Source: a virus
Reading direction: 5' to 3' (one strand)
Length of the DNA stretch: 43,159 nucleotides
Virus record (IMG/VR): IMGVR_UViG_3300042402_000894
Location: 1 to 43,159 of that record
Shown here: piece after piece, positions 33,701 through 42,056 of the stretch
Position numbering within the stretch: the stretch's first letter is position 1
How the letters are laid out: each line of letters starts with the position of its first letter
The notes under the pieces: model-generated
Databases searched by the model: none
What the model saw: the letters and a program-made list of their open reading frames with translations, nothing else
What the model was told of the DNA's origin: nothing
Program-made: the position numbers and the translations under genes

Positions 33701-34086
33701 GGGGATGCCATGGACTTGATTGCAATGAGAATGGTAGTACCACACGTAGACAGAAGTGCTAGATGTCTTTAAATCTGTACAAAACAATAACTGACGAAAT
33801 GTCAACTATGACCTTTGATTCTATGATGGAATTCATTGGGGCTTCTGAGTACGCATACGCTGCTTAGTTCATTCCGCATCACTCGTGGAACATTTAAATA
33901 GAAGTGAACAAAACGGAGCTCTACTTATCGGCTCTTAAAAACTGATAGGTTGGTGGAAAGCTGTACTAACCATACGGCCCCAATTATTTTGGAAAGTGAA
34001 TAAGATTAAACTTTACCTAAACGTGTGATATGCTGGTATTATGATTACTTTGTAAGACAGGGGTTCGATTCCCCTCATCTCCACCA
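33701..34086 (+). ncRNA. ssrA: transfer-messenger RNA (tmRNA)
   Basis: The 5' GGGGATG (33701-33707) pairs with CATCTCC (34076-34082), followed by discriminator A and CCA (34084-34086), giving a tRNA-like acceptor. The T arm AGGGG-TTCGATT-CCCCT lies at 34059-34075. The total of 386 bases fits one-piece tmRNAs. A short frame ends at TAG 33865-33867; read back, it ends ...GASEYAYAA. Beginning at GGG 33838 gives a nine-residue tag comparable to Bacteroidota tags such as GENNYALAA. The frame is also open further upstream (ACT at 33790 would give 25 residues), so the resume codon is inferred. The role is rescue of stalled ribosomes with SmpB (not seen in this window). A promoter and terminator flank it, so it is an independent unit. 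Confidence 0.92.
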
Positions 34087-34128
34087 AAATCCCATTCTAC
34101 ATTTATTTGGTAGTTTGGGATTTTTTTT
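34087..34128 (+). terminator. tmRNA terminator
   Basis: AAATCCCA (34087-34094) pairs with TGGGATTT (34116-34123), with an inner CTAC/GTAG helix (34097-34100 and 34110-34113), followed by eight T (34121-34128). It begins directly after the CCA. Its loop contains the TTTG of the next promoter. Confidence 0.85.
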
Positions 34129-34137
34129 GTATCTTTG
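34106..34137 (+). promoter_or_regulatory. polymerase-gene promoter (TTTG-N20-TATCTTTG)
   Basis: TTTG (34106-34109, extended TTTGGTAG) and TATCTTTG (34130-34137) are separated by exactly 20 bases, a near-perfect Bacteroidota sigma-A promoter. The predicted start of transcription, about five bases after the -7 box, falls at or just before the ATG at 34144, so the message may be leaderless. Confidence 0.8.
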
Positions 34138-34143
34138 TATCCT

Positions 34144-35427
34144 ATGATAATTGTTGAGTCTATTGATGAATTAAACGAATTGAGTACAAAGCTGGAAACC
34201 GAAATTTCTATTTGGTATCCTATGTGGGTGGACAATGATAAGCACCCTAATAACACTCATATATCGTTTATATTCATTAGAACCCAATCGGACAAGTATA
34301 TACTACCACAACAACATACAGACGCTCTATTACTCTCTAATGAGCAAATATGTGGGGTACTAAATACTATCGGAGAAAAATGGGTATTCCAAAAGAAAAA
34401 GCTACTACAATCTTTTACAAATGTAAGGGAAGGCTTGAATGATGTTGACACTGCTTACTTCTTAAAGCATGGTGAAACAATAGACTACTCTCAACCAATA
34501 CAACACTTAGTGGCTCCCTTTATTCATAAGGGTTACAAAGAGGACATCATTCAATCCATTCCCATTCTCAAATTGTGTGAAGCAATTGAACCAGAATTAA
34601 AAAAATGTTGGAGACAAAAATCTAAAACTTATAATTGGTATAATGATATCTTCATACCAACCTTATCCAGAATTGAACAAACGGGAATTCGTGTCGATAG
34701 GGAAAAATTTATTGATAGATGGCCTCAAGCTCAAAAGCATCTAACCAAAGCGGATTGTGTGTTTACGGAATACAATCCATTTACGGTGACAGGTAGACCA
34801 TCCAATAGACATGGTGGTGTGAACTATGCCGCCCTCAATAAAACGGATGGGACGAGAGAGGTATTTGTGGCTAACGGAATATATCTACAAATGGATTATA
34901 ACGCATATCACCCACGACTAATTGGTAAGTTGATTAAGTTTGATATGCCAAAAGGAAATGTACATGAATGGTTAGCTGAGCAGTATGGATGTGAAGTTGA
35001 TGAAGGTAAGGGTATTACGTTCCGTTTACTATATGGTGGTATTGATGATGATTTTAGACAGATACCTTACTTAAACGCTGTAGCTGATTACGTTGATGAA
35101 CTATGGATGGAAACACAAAAGAGGGGATTCCTACAAACACCACATCGTATGATTCCGTTGGATTGGATTGAACAACCTAACCCACAAAAAGTATTCAACT
35201 ACCTACTTCAAGCGGTGGAAACTGAAATGAATGTAGACAAGATGAGAACAATATTGGATTATATTGAGGGAAGTGAGATTACATTGGATTTATATACATA
35301 CGATTCATTCCTATTTGATGTTCCTACTGATGTGGACTCGAATATGATTAAGGATTTGAAGGATATCATTGAAGAAGGTGGTTTTCCTATTAAAGCTAGT
35401 TGGGGATTAGATTACGGAAAGTTATAA
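34144..35427 (+). CDS. short divergent family-A DNA polymerase
   Basis: 427 residues from the ATG at 34144; a TTG nine bases earlier is part of the promoter -7 box and is unlikely to be used. Residues about 1-130 look like a degenerate 3'-5' exonuclease fold. The palm and fingers are recognisable: TGRPSN, then motif A QMDYNAYHPR (Asp251), motif B GKGITFRLLYGG (Lys289), and motif C YTYDSFLFDVP (Asp387). By eye these align with DYSQIELR, KAINFGLIYG and VHDE of E. coli Pol I. The catalytic Asp residues and the O-helix Lys/Phe/Tyr persist, but the Glu of motif A aligns with His and the HDE motif is YDS. It is much shorter than a Klenow fragment (about 600). Likely phage replication or repair polymerase; activity unproven. 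Confidence 0.75.
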   Translation: MIIVESIDELNELSTKLETEISIWYPMWVDNDKHPNNTHISFIFIRTQSDKYILPQQHTDALLLSNEQICGVLNTIGEKWVFQKKKLLQSFTNVREGLNDVDTAYFLKHGETIDYSQPIQHLVAPFIHKGYKEDIIQSIPILKLCEAIEPELKKCWRQKSKTYNWYNDIFIPTLSRIEQTGIRVDREKFIDRWPQAQKHLTKADCVFTEYNPFTVTGRPSNRHGGVNYAALNKTDGTREVFVANGIYLQMDYNAYHPRLIGKLIKFDMPKGNVHEWLAEQYGCEVDEGKGITFRLLYGGIDDDFRQIPYLNAVADYVDELWMETQKRGFLQTPHRMIPLDWIEQPNPQKVFNYLLQAVETEMNVDKMRTILDYIEGSEITLDLYTYDSFLFDVPTDVDSNMIKDLKDIIEEGGFPIKASWGLDYGKL

Positions 35428-35431
35428 GGGG

Positions 35432-35441
35432 TATATTTATA
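35432..35441 (+). promoter_or_regulatory. late-promoter-like TATATTTATA
   Basis: GTATATTTATAGTATA lies five bases after the polymerase stop; the core ends 26 bases before the nuclease ATG. No TTTG is present at the -33 distance. Confidence 0.6.
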
Positions 35442-35466
35442 GTATATACAAAAATAGTGCTATAAT

Positions 35467-36069
35467 ATGAAAAAAACAATGTTTCTTATTGGTTTCCTAA
35501 TCGTTTCTCTAATTTCTTTTGGACAAGATGTAAGAATTAAAAACGATGTGTTTGAGGTTTTATACTCACAATCATTAGAACAACCCCTAATTATTAAATA
35601 CCGTTCGATTAACCGTCCTACAAATGTTAATAGAGGAGCTATGGATTTTTATAAAGAACCAACGATTAAAACATCAGATGGAGAAGATTATAAAGCAAAC
35701 ATATACGATAAAGGACATGGTGCACCAGCTGCAACATTTTCTGATAATATGGTAAATTTAAAACAAACATTTTCTTACCTAAATTGTATAATGCAGGACA
35801 AATACCTTAATAGAGGTGAGTGGAGATTATTGGAAGAACAAATCCGTAAATGGGATGATACCGAAAACATTACAGTATTAATAAAAACATTCTTTGATAC
35901 TCCTGCAAAAAGAGTAGCAACTGGTGCAGCAATTCCATCTCATTTACAAAAACATATCTATTTTGAAAAACAAAAGAAATGGAAATGTTATGTATTTCTA
36001 AATGAAAAACCTAAATTTTCTTGGGAAGAATTGGAAATGCTATGTGAAGCAAAAGACCACAAATTTTAA
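35467..36069 (+). CDS. secreted DNA/RNA non-specific endonuclease (NUC1-like)
   Basis: 200 residues. Residues 1-20 are a signal peptide: KK, a hydrophobic core, then ISFGQ, a typical Bacteroidota cleavage region. The nuclease core is YDKGHGAPAA, with the general-base His84 in a DKGH variant of the DRGH motif. It continues with LNCIMQ (Asn106, Gln110), YLNRGEWRLLEEQIRKW (Asn115, Trp119, Glu123) and later GAAIPSHLQKHIYF. This order matches the beta-beta-alpha metal NUC1 family, which cuts DNA and RNA with Mg2+. Export to the periplasm or outside suggests degradation of nucleic acid released at lysis, or blocking of DNA from competing phages. Its stop overlaps the next gene (TAATG), so the two are co-translated. 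Confidence 0.8.
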   Translation: MKKTMFLIGFLIVSLISFGQDVRIKNDVFEVLYSQSLEQPLIIKYRSINRPTNVNRGAMDFYKEPTIKTSDGEDYKANIYDKGHGAPAATFSDNMVNLKQTFSYLNCIMQDKYLNRGEWRLLEEQIRKWDDTENITVLIKTFFDTPAKRVATGAAIPSHLQKHIYFEKQKKWKCYVFLNEKPKFSWEELEMLCEAKDHKF

Positions 36070-39000
36070 TGAATATGAATTTATCTGAATTAATAAACGA
36101 AATCCTTTCTGAATGGGCTTATAGAGTGGATGATGGGCAACCAAATCCAAAAAATCCAAAGCATTTGGCTGAGTTATCAATAGTGCTTTCTGAAATGGGA
36201 TTATCTCATATCAAAGCAGAACTATTTGAAAATATCACAGAAGCTGATAAAAAATTTACAAACCCAATTCTTAATAAAGAAATTCCGTATAAAGGAGCAG
36301 ATGGTACTGATAAGAAAGGAATAGTGGGTAACCTATTAAGATTACCAAAAGATAGTCCCGGTAGAGTAGCAGCTGAAAAACTAATGCCACCGGAAGGTTC
36401 TCCAGAAAGAGATTCGGCAATGCAAGATTTAGGAAGTGAGAAAGATGGTAAGAGTACAGGTGGTGATAAAGAGAAAGGTAAAGAAGGTGAGAAAGGTAAA
36501 GAGGGTGAAGGAGAAACGGGAGGTGGTGAAGAAGAAAAAGCAAAAGCAGCTCAAGCTATGTTTGACCCTAACGCTGACCCTGCTATGGGAGCTCGTTTAG
36601 ATAGAGAGAAAGCAGCAAATGATAAATTAGCACAAAAAGATAAAGAAGATTCTGATGCAGAGCAATCAGCAGAAGCACCGAAAGAAGATGGTAAATTTAG
36701 TGAACCATCAAACCCACCACCTCAAAATGAAAAGGGTGTTGAGAAAGATGGTAAGGTAGCTGGAACAACAATTGAAACCGAACCTGGACTGGATGATATT
36801 GATAGTAATCTATTAAAGCAAAGGGTTACTGAAATGGATAAGTATTGGGCGGACCATAAAGCTGATGTAAAAAAGGCTGAAGGTATTGCTAGAGAGAAAA
36901 TGGGATATAGTGAAGAGCAAGCTAAAGGATTGAAGAAAGGTACTCCAGAAAAAGCAGCATATGATAAGGAAGTAAAAAAGAATCAACAACCAACATATAA
37001 TTTATGTAAAGTATCAATTCCAAATTCAAACTTGTTTTGTAATGGAAATAAAAATATTCCAAGAGCAGAAATGCCACAATTCAAAGGTGAGCCTGTTGAA
37101 GGTTCTCAAGCATGGGATGTATTACAAAAGGCAAAAGAAAAAGACCCAACTGCTACCGAAGCAGAGGGAGAACCATACTTTAGACAAATGTTGGCTGATA
37201 AAGGAATTAAAGTAACCGATGCAGAAGTTCCATCTGAAAATTTAAAGGCAACTCAAAATGAATTAGTTGGTGATAAAGTATTGGGTATGGAATCTGGAAT
37301 AGCTGAAGCAATGGCAGATACTATGCCTGATGGCTCTCCTAAAACGGAAGAGCAAAAGGTTAAAGATGAAAAAACTAAAAAGAATTTACTTGCACCAATT
37401 TTTGTAAGTAACGATGGATATGTAGTTGATGGGCATCATAGATGGGCAGCAATTACAAGATATAATATGGAGCATCCTGATAAGCCAATACCATTGAAAG
37501 TAATGATTATTGACCAACCAATTGATGACGCTATAAAAACATCAAATGAATTCGCATCTGAATTTGGTGTAGCAGCAAAAAGTGGTAAACAAGCAGGACC
37601 TGGCGCTGGACCAAATGCAGAACCACCGGCAAATGAACCATCAAGACCAAACACAAATCCAACCGAAGATAAATCAACTATAAAAAGTATGAAGGGTGAA
37701 TCAAAAATTATCAAAGGTAAGAAATCTGGCAAAGATATTCAAACAATTGAAATGGAAGGTGGTGGTATGGTATTTGGTACACAACATAGAAATACTAAAA
37801 TGGTTGATGATATAATTGATAATATAAAATCAACTATACCGCAAGAAAAATGGAAAGATATTGTATTCGTAGGTGAAGGTGGTGTAACCAATAAAGACAC
37901 AGGTGAATTAGTATTTAACGATGAAATGGATTACGCAGTACCAAAGTTTCAAGAAATAGGTGCTGGTGTTGATACATTTGATGGTGATGAATTGGATGTT
38001 CACAAACCAGATTCTAAATTATATAAAAAACAAATTGAAAAAACAGGTCTTAATCAATCACAGGTTAATGCAGGTAATTGGGCTAGTATGATTGGGCAGG
38101 GTGAAGGTACTGATACTATGAAAACCACTACATTCTTAGATGATAGTGGTAAACAATTCTTAAATGATGCGGCAAAAGAGGCTGGATTCCCGGAAATAGA
38201 AAATTGGGATGAACCAACTGAACAGGATATAGATACTCTTTATAGATTATCATTTCCAGAAGATAATGGTGATAAAGAAACTAAAATAAATGATATTCAA
38301 GTTGCATTTAATGAAATTAGAGATGAAAATATTTTAGAGAAAACAAAAGAATTACAAGCAAAAGGTAAAATACCAATTACTATTGCAGGTGAAGGTCATA
38401 TTGATTTGGTTAATAATATGATGAAAAATGAAAATGTACAATATATGAATGAAGAAAATTTACAATTAGCTGATAAATTAATGTTAGAAATGATTTATGA
38501 ATTTATAGATGAGGCTAAGCCAAATGCAAAAGCACAACGTATATTAAATCAACGCATAAAATACAAAGAAGATGGAGTTGACCACGATATAAAAGTATCA
38601 ACTGCACTAAAATATAAAAATTCAGAAAAGGGAGGTCAAAAGAAAGCATATAGAGATGCTTTACAATTGTTGAAAAAAGCTGGGGTTGCTATTCCTGATT
38701 CTGGTACTACTAAAAAACCTGTTGGTAAAACAATAGCACCTAGTGGTTTTAGACAAACGCCTGATATGGAAAAGAAACCAACTAAGGCGGCACCTAAAGC
38801 AGAACCAACACCAAGAAGTGAAACTAATAACCCTCACAAAAAAAATGGCGATGAAGGTAAAACTATATTAGATATAAAGCCGGAAGAAATTGATTCTATA
38901 TTAGAAAAATATGTAAATGCAGGTGAAGCAACTCCTGATGATATGAGAGAGTTGGCACCAAAATACTCAAATCAAGATATGGCTGATGGGTATTCGGATG

Positions 39001-40712
39001 AAGATTACTATTCAAAAAATAAAAAACGTACAACCGCAGTTAGAAAACAACCATATAAGGTAAATAACAAAACAAGATTAGAATTAAAAAACGCAGGATT
39101 CCCTGAAAAATATATTAAATTTTTAGAAAGATGTATTAATACACAAGTTAAGGGTAAGAAACCACCTGTAACTGAATTAATCGCTCAGGGTGGAGCAGGG
39201 CAAATTCAATCTCAATTTGGTGAAGTGATGGCAATGGCATTTATGTCAATCAGAGACCCACAGCAAAGAAGACAACTTGCTGATATTATGAACGCTGAAA
39301 TACAAAAATCAGTAGAAGAATTTGGTGGTGGTAAGCAAAGTCCAATTGCAACTAAAGATTGGGTTGAAGCATCACTAACACATGCCGAAGCATTTGATTC
39401 AGCAATGGATGAGAAGTATGGTAAAGGACAATGGAAATTTGAAGGAGCTGCTTGGGATATTAAAGGTGATATAGAATCATTGGGATTGGATTATAAAAAT
39501 AAAGGATTCTCAACTGATGTAATGTTAAGAGTTCAACCTTTAGATAAAAATGGTAAACCAAACGGACCGGCTCGAGCACAAAAGAACTCATTAAAAAAAG
39601 ATGAAAACATTTTCTTCTTTAATGGTTCAATTAATGAAGTTAATAATTTTGTATTAAATTTCTTAGATGAGAAAGAAAGAAAGAGAGTAAGAGGATATGA
39701 AGCAATATCAACAAAAGCGGGAGCATCAAATAAAAATCCAGAAGATAGAGCGGCAGCATTAGCAGCAGCTGAAAGAATTACAGGGTTAAAAGGAGCTAAA
39801 GCAGTAGCGGCATTAAAACAAAAGTCAGCAGATATTAGAAACAAAGCTTTTGAAGCAGCACCACAAAATGTTAAAGATGCAGTTTCTAAAGTTAGAAATT
39901 TTGGAGCAGCTCAAACGGCATCTGCTGAAAGATTAATTAAAACAGTAAATACTGATATTAAAAATCCAAACAATGTAATTGATAATGCAAAAAACATTGA
40001 TGGTGGTGATAAGGATTTTGCTAAATTCTCATATAAAGCAGTTAAAGAATGTAAAGCTAGTGGTACTAAAGATATGACTACATGTATAAGACAAAAATTA
40101 AGTAAAGCTGGTGAAGATACAACTGATGATAGAATATGTAAAGTAGCTGTTTTAGCTTCTAAAGTAGCTATAGCTGCTGGTGATACTAACGCTGAAAAGG
40201 CTTTAAATAAACACTATAATTTAGCAGTTGAAGCTGGAAACGCTTTAATGGAAGTATTACCTGAAAGTGAAGAACTAATGGGAGGTTTGATGCAGAAATT
40301 AGCAGATGCATTCCCAATGAAGACTTGTATGCAGGGTGAAGAATTTATGTGTATTGATGGTATGAAAGTAACACAAAAGACTTTACAAACTGTATTTGGT
40401 GTGGATTCTTATGATGAATTACAAAAAGGTATGAAATTAAAGAGATTACCAAGTGGTGAAACTATATTGGTATATGGTGCTAAAGATAAAAACGGAGAAG
40501 ATATTCCTATTGGTGTGGTTGGTGCTAGACAAAAGGGTAAGGGATACGAAGGAACTGTTGGTTTTGAGATATCTTGTTCTGATGATTTTGCATTGGCTGT
40601 AGCTGAAGCAAATAAGAAAAACGGAGATGCATCGGAATCAAATGAAAAAGCTAGACAATCTATTGGTAAGAGAGTAGCTACTAGAAAAGTAAAGGCTGAT
40701 AAGAAAAAATAG
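36069..40712 (+). CDS. very large multidomain protein with ParB-like motif, function unknown
   Basis: 1547 residues, starting in a TAATG overlap with the nuclease gene. Residues 1-100 are an acidic/helical head (LSELINEILSE). About 120-250 are low-complexity Glu/Lys/Gly. Around 440-465, FVSNDGYVVDGHHRWAAI carries the DGHHRW motif (454-459) of ParB/sulfiredoxin-like domains, some of which hydrolyse nucleotides or cut DNA. About 560-800 holds a region with VFVGEGG (near 599) and IAGEGHIDLVNNMM (Glu775, His777), recalling TraB/ChaN-type GEGH motifs. About 860-1000 is Lys/Pro-rich linker. About 1010-1230 is a globular domain with GGAGQIQSQFGEVMAMAFMS and AAWDIKGDIESLG. The C-terminus has four cysteines and a basic tail. 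Possibly a virion-packaged or injected protein; this is inference only. Confidence 0.7.
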   Translation: MNMNLSELINEILSEWAYRVDDGQPNPKNPKHLAELSIVLSEMGLSHIKAELFENITEADKKFTNPILNKEIPYKGADGTDKKGIVGNLLRLPKDSPGRVAAEKLMPPEGSPERDSAMQDLGSEKDGKSTGGDKEKGKEGEKGKEGEGETGGGEEEKAKAAQAMFDPNADPAMGARLDREKAANDKLAQKDKEDSDAEQSAEAPKEDGKFSEPSNPPPQNEKGVEKDGKVAGTTIETEPGLDDIDSNLLKQRVTEMDKYWADHKADVKKAEGIAREKMGYSEEQAKGLKKGTPEKAAYDKEVKKNQQPTYNLCKVSIPNSNLFCNGNKNIPRAEMPQFKGEPVEGSQAWDVLQKAKEKDPTATEAEGEPYFRQMLADKGIKVTDAEVPSENLKATQNELVGDKVLGMESGIAEAMADTMPDGSPKTEEQKVKDEKTKKNLLAPIFVSNDGYVVDGHHRWAAITRYNMEHPDKPIPLKVMIIDQPIDDAIKTSNEFASEFGVAAKSGKQAGPGAGPNAEPPANEPSRPNTNPTEDKSTIKSMKGESKIIKGKKSGKDIQTIEMEGGGMVFGTQHRNTKMVDDIIDNIKSTIPQEKWKDIVFVGEGGVTNKDTGELVFNDEMDYAVPKFQEIGAGVDTFDGDELDVHKPDSKLYKKQIEKTGLNQSQVNAGNWASMIGQGEGTDTMKTTTFLDDSGKQFLNDAAKEAGFPEIENWDEPTEQDIDTLYRLSFPEDNGDKETKINDIQVAFNEIRDENILEKTKELQAKGKIPITIAGEGHIDLVNNMMKNENVQYMNEENLQLADKLMLEMIYEFIDEAKPNAKAQRILNQRIKYKEDGVDHDIKVSTALKYKNSEKGGQKKAYRDALQLLKKAGVAIPDSGTTKKPVGKTIAPSGFRQTPDMEKKPTKAAPKAEPTPRSETNNPHKKNGDEGKTILDIKPEEIDSILEKYVNAGEATPDDMRELAPKYSNQDMADGYSDEDYYSKNKKRTTAVRKQPYKVNNKTRLELKNAGFPEKYIKFLERCINTQVKGKKPPVTELIAQGGAGQIQSQFGEVMAMAFMSIRDPQQRRQLADIMNAEIQKSVEEFGGGKQSPIATKDWVEASLTHAEAFDSAMDEKYGKGQWKFEGAAWDIKGDIESLGLDYKNKGFSTDVMLRVQPLDKNGKPNGPARAQKNSLKKDENIFFFNGSINEVNNFVLNFLDEKERKRVRGYEAISTKAGASNKNPEDRAAALAAAERITGLKGAKAVAALKQKSADIRNKAFEAAPQNVKDAVSKVRNFGAAQTASAERLIKTVNTDIKNPNNVIDNAKNIDGGDKDFAKFSYKAVKECKASGTKDMTTCIRQKLSKAGEDTTDDRICKVAVLASKVAIAAGDTNAEKALNKHYNLAVEAGNALMEVLPESEELMGGLMQKLADAFPMKTCMQGEEFMCIDGMKVTQKTLQTVFGVDSYDELQKGMKLKRLPSGETILVYGAKDKNGEDIPIGVVGARQKGKGYEGTVGFEISCSDDFALAVAEANKKNGDASESNEKARQSIGKRVATRKVKADKKK

Positions 40713-40738
40713 AGTTTTTACCCTTCCTTTTGATTTTT

Positions 40739-40748
40739 TATATTTATA
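40739..40748 (+). promoter_or_regulatory. late-promoter-like TATATTTATA
   Basis: TATATTTATA ends 26 bases before the ATG of the small gene that leads the endolysin unit. No -33 TTTG. An AGAGGAAGA stretch just before the ATG is one of the few Shine-Dalgarno-like sequences in the window. Confidence 0.6.
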
Positions 40749-40773
40749 GGTAATAAAAGAAACAAGAGGAAGA

Positions 40774-41205
40774 ATGAAGACACAGTTACTTTGTACATTT
40801 ACAACAAAGGAGGAGTTACAAAACACTCTACAACAAATAAGAGAGACTTATCATATAGTCTACAACTATATCTATATATTACAAAACAAATCCAATTTAG
40901 AGGAATTGTTTGTAACTTATAATATAGATACTGCTTTCCAACCGGAGACTCCATTGGAAAATACAATCCTAATACATAGAAAGAAAGAATCTAATTCACT
41001 TTACACTATCAATGCTCTTAACGAATTGGTTAAAGAGGAAAATGGTGGGGTGTTAGATACATCTTTTGTCATTAATTGGCAGAAGTTTAAGAATTCAATC
41101 ATATTAACAAACGCCGAAGGTACTAAGAAAATACAAACAAGAGTTTTTGAAGTAATTGATTTCGGACAAGGAAATAAAGAAGTTACGGAAGAACAATCTA
41201 AATAA
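40774..41205 (+). CDS. conserved phage protein of unknown function upstream of endolysin
   Basis: 143 residues. It begins MKTQLLCTFTTKEELQNTLQ and continues IRETYHIVYNYIYILQNKSN, then LEELFVTYNID, NTILIHRKKESNSLYTINAL and VINWQKFKNSIIL. It has no signal peptide; MKTQLLCTF is not long or hydrophobic enough. I recall similar proteins in T4-like marine phages, without an assigned role. It leads a late unit and lies eight bases before the endolysin gene, so the two are co-expressed; it shows no holin-like membrane segment. The predicted fold is a small alpha/beta protein. Function unknown. Confidence 0.65.
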   Translation: MKTQLLCTFTTKEELQNTLQQIRETYHIVYNYIYILQNKSNLEELFVTYNIDTAFQPETPLENTILIHRKKESNSLYTINALNELVKEENGGVLDTSFVINWQKFKNSIILTNAEGTKKIQTRVFEVIDFGQGNKEVTEEQSK

Positions 41206-41213
41206 TTTTTATT

Positions 41214-42053
41214 ATGTTATTAAAAAAAGGTGATAATAACGAAAACGTAAAGTTAATGCAACAAAAGCTGGGTATTGAGCCGGCGGTAACTAACTTTGGA
41301 CCTAAAACTGAAGCAGCTGTAAAAGAATGGCAAGCAAAGAATGGTTTAACTGCAGATGGTATTGTAGGACCATCAACTTGGGCAAAGATTATGGGAGAAT
41401 CTGCAGCAGCTCCTACTCCAATCGTATCTGCACCAATAGCACCAGTAGGTGGATTAAAATTAGATAAATTAAAAGGACATATTCCTGATGCAGTAATCGC
41501 AATGATTCCTGATACGGCAGCTAAGTTCCAAATTAATACTCCATTAAGATTAGCACACTTCTTAGCACAATGCGGACATGAGAGTGGTGGATTTAGAGTA
41601 ACGCAAGAAAACCTAAACTATTCAGCTAAAGGATTGGCTGGTATCTTTAAGAAGTATTTCCCAACTGAAGCAGCAGCAACTCCGTATGCTAGACAACCAC
41701 AAAAGATTGCAAACAAAGTATATGCAAATCGTATGAGTAATGGTTCTGAAGCAAGTGGAGATGGTTACAAATTCAGAGGTAGAGGATATATCCAATTAAC
41801 GGGTAGAGATAACTACACTCAATTTGGTAAAGCAATTGGTGAAGATATAGCAAATAACCCAGATGTAGTTAGCAGTAATTATGCATTATTATCCGCAGCA
41901 TGGTTCTGGTCTAAGAATGGATTGAACAAATTAGCAGATGGTGGAGCAGGTGATACTGTGGTAACATCTATTACTAAAAGAGTAAATGGAGGAACAATCG
42001 GATTGCCTGACAGAATCAAACACTTTAAAGAATATTATCATTTATTGGCATAA
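41214..42053 (+). CDS. endolysin: peptidoglycan-binding domain plus GH19
   Basis: 279 residues. Residues 1-60 are a PG_binding_1 domain (LLKKGDNNENVKLMQQKLG, then FGPKTEAAVKEWQAKNGL and DGIVGPSTW). A short Ala/Pro linker (63-80) follows, then a glycoside hydrolase family 19 (chitinase-like lysozyme) domain: RLAHFLAQCGHESGGF with catalytic Glu123, ENLNYSA with likely second Glu132, and the hallmark FRGRGYIQLTGRDNY (187-201). It cleaves the glycan of peptidoglycan at the end of infection. There is no signal peptide, so it presumably depends on a holin, which I do not see in this window. A binding domain at the N-terminus is common for endolysins of Gram-negative hosts. Confidence 0.93.
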   Translation: MLLKKGDNNENVKLMQQKLGIEPAVTNFGPKTEAAVKEWQAKNGLTADGIVGPSTWAKIMGESAAAPTPIVSAPIAPVGGLKLDKLKGHIPDAVIAMIPDTAAKFQINTPLRLAHFLAQCGHESGGFRVTQENLNYSAKGLAGIFKKYFPTEAAATPYARQPQKIANKVYANRMSNGSEASGDGYKFRGRGYIQLTGRDNYTQFGKAIGEDIANNPDVVSSNYALLSAAWFWSKNGLNKLADGGAGDTVVTSITKRVNGGTIGLPDRIKHFKEYYHLLA

Positions 42054-42056
42054 AAA

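Noticed and set aside
33995-34086. Separate tRNA gene ending in CCA
   Set aside because: The T arm and acceptor belong to the tmRNA: the 5' half of the acceptor is at 33701 and there is no anticodon arm nearby.
34135-34143. TTG start for the polymerase
   Set aside because: The TTG is part of the TATCTTTG promoter box, so it would probably lie upstream of the transcript start.
34017-34256. 79-residue minus-strand frame
   Set aside because: It is antisense to the 3' part of the tmRNA, its terminator and the polymerase start; the terminal residues are just the complement of the tRNA-like end.
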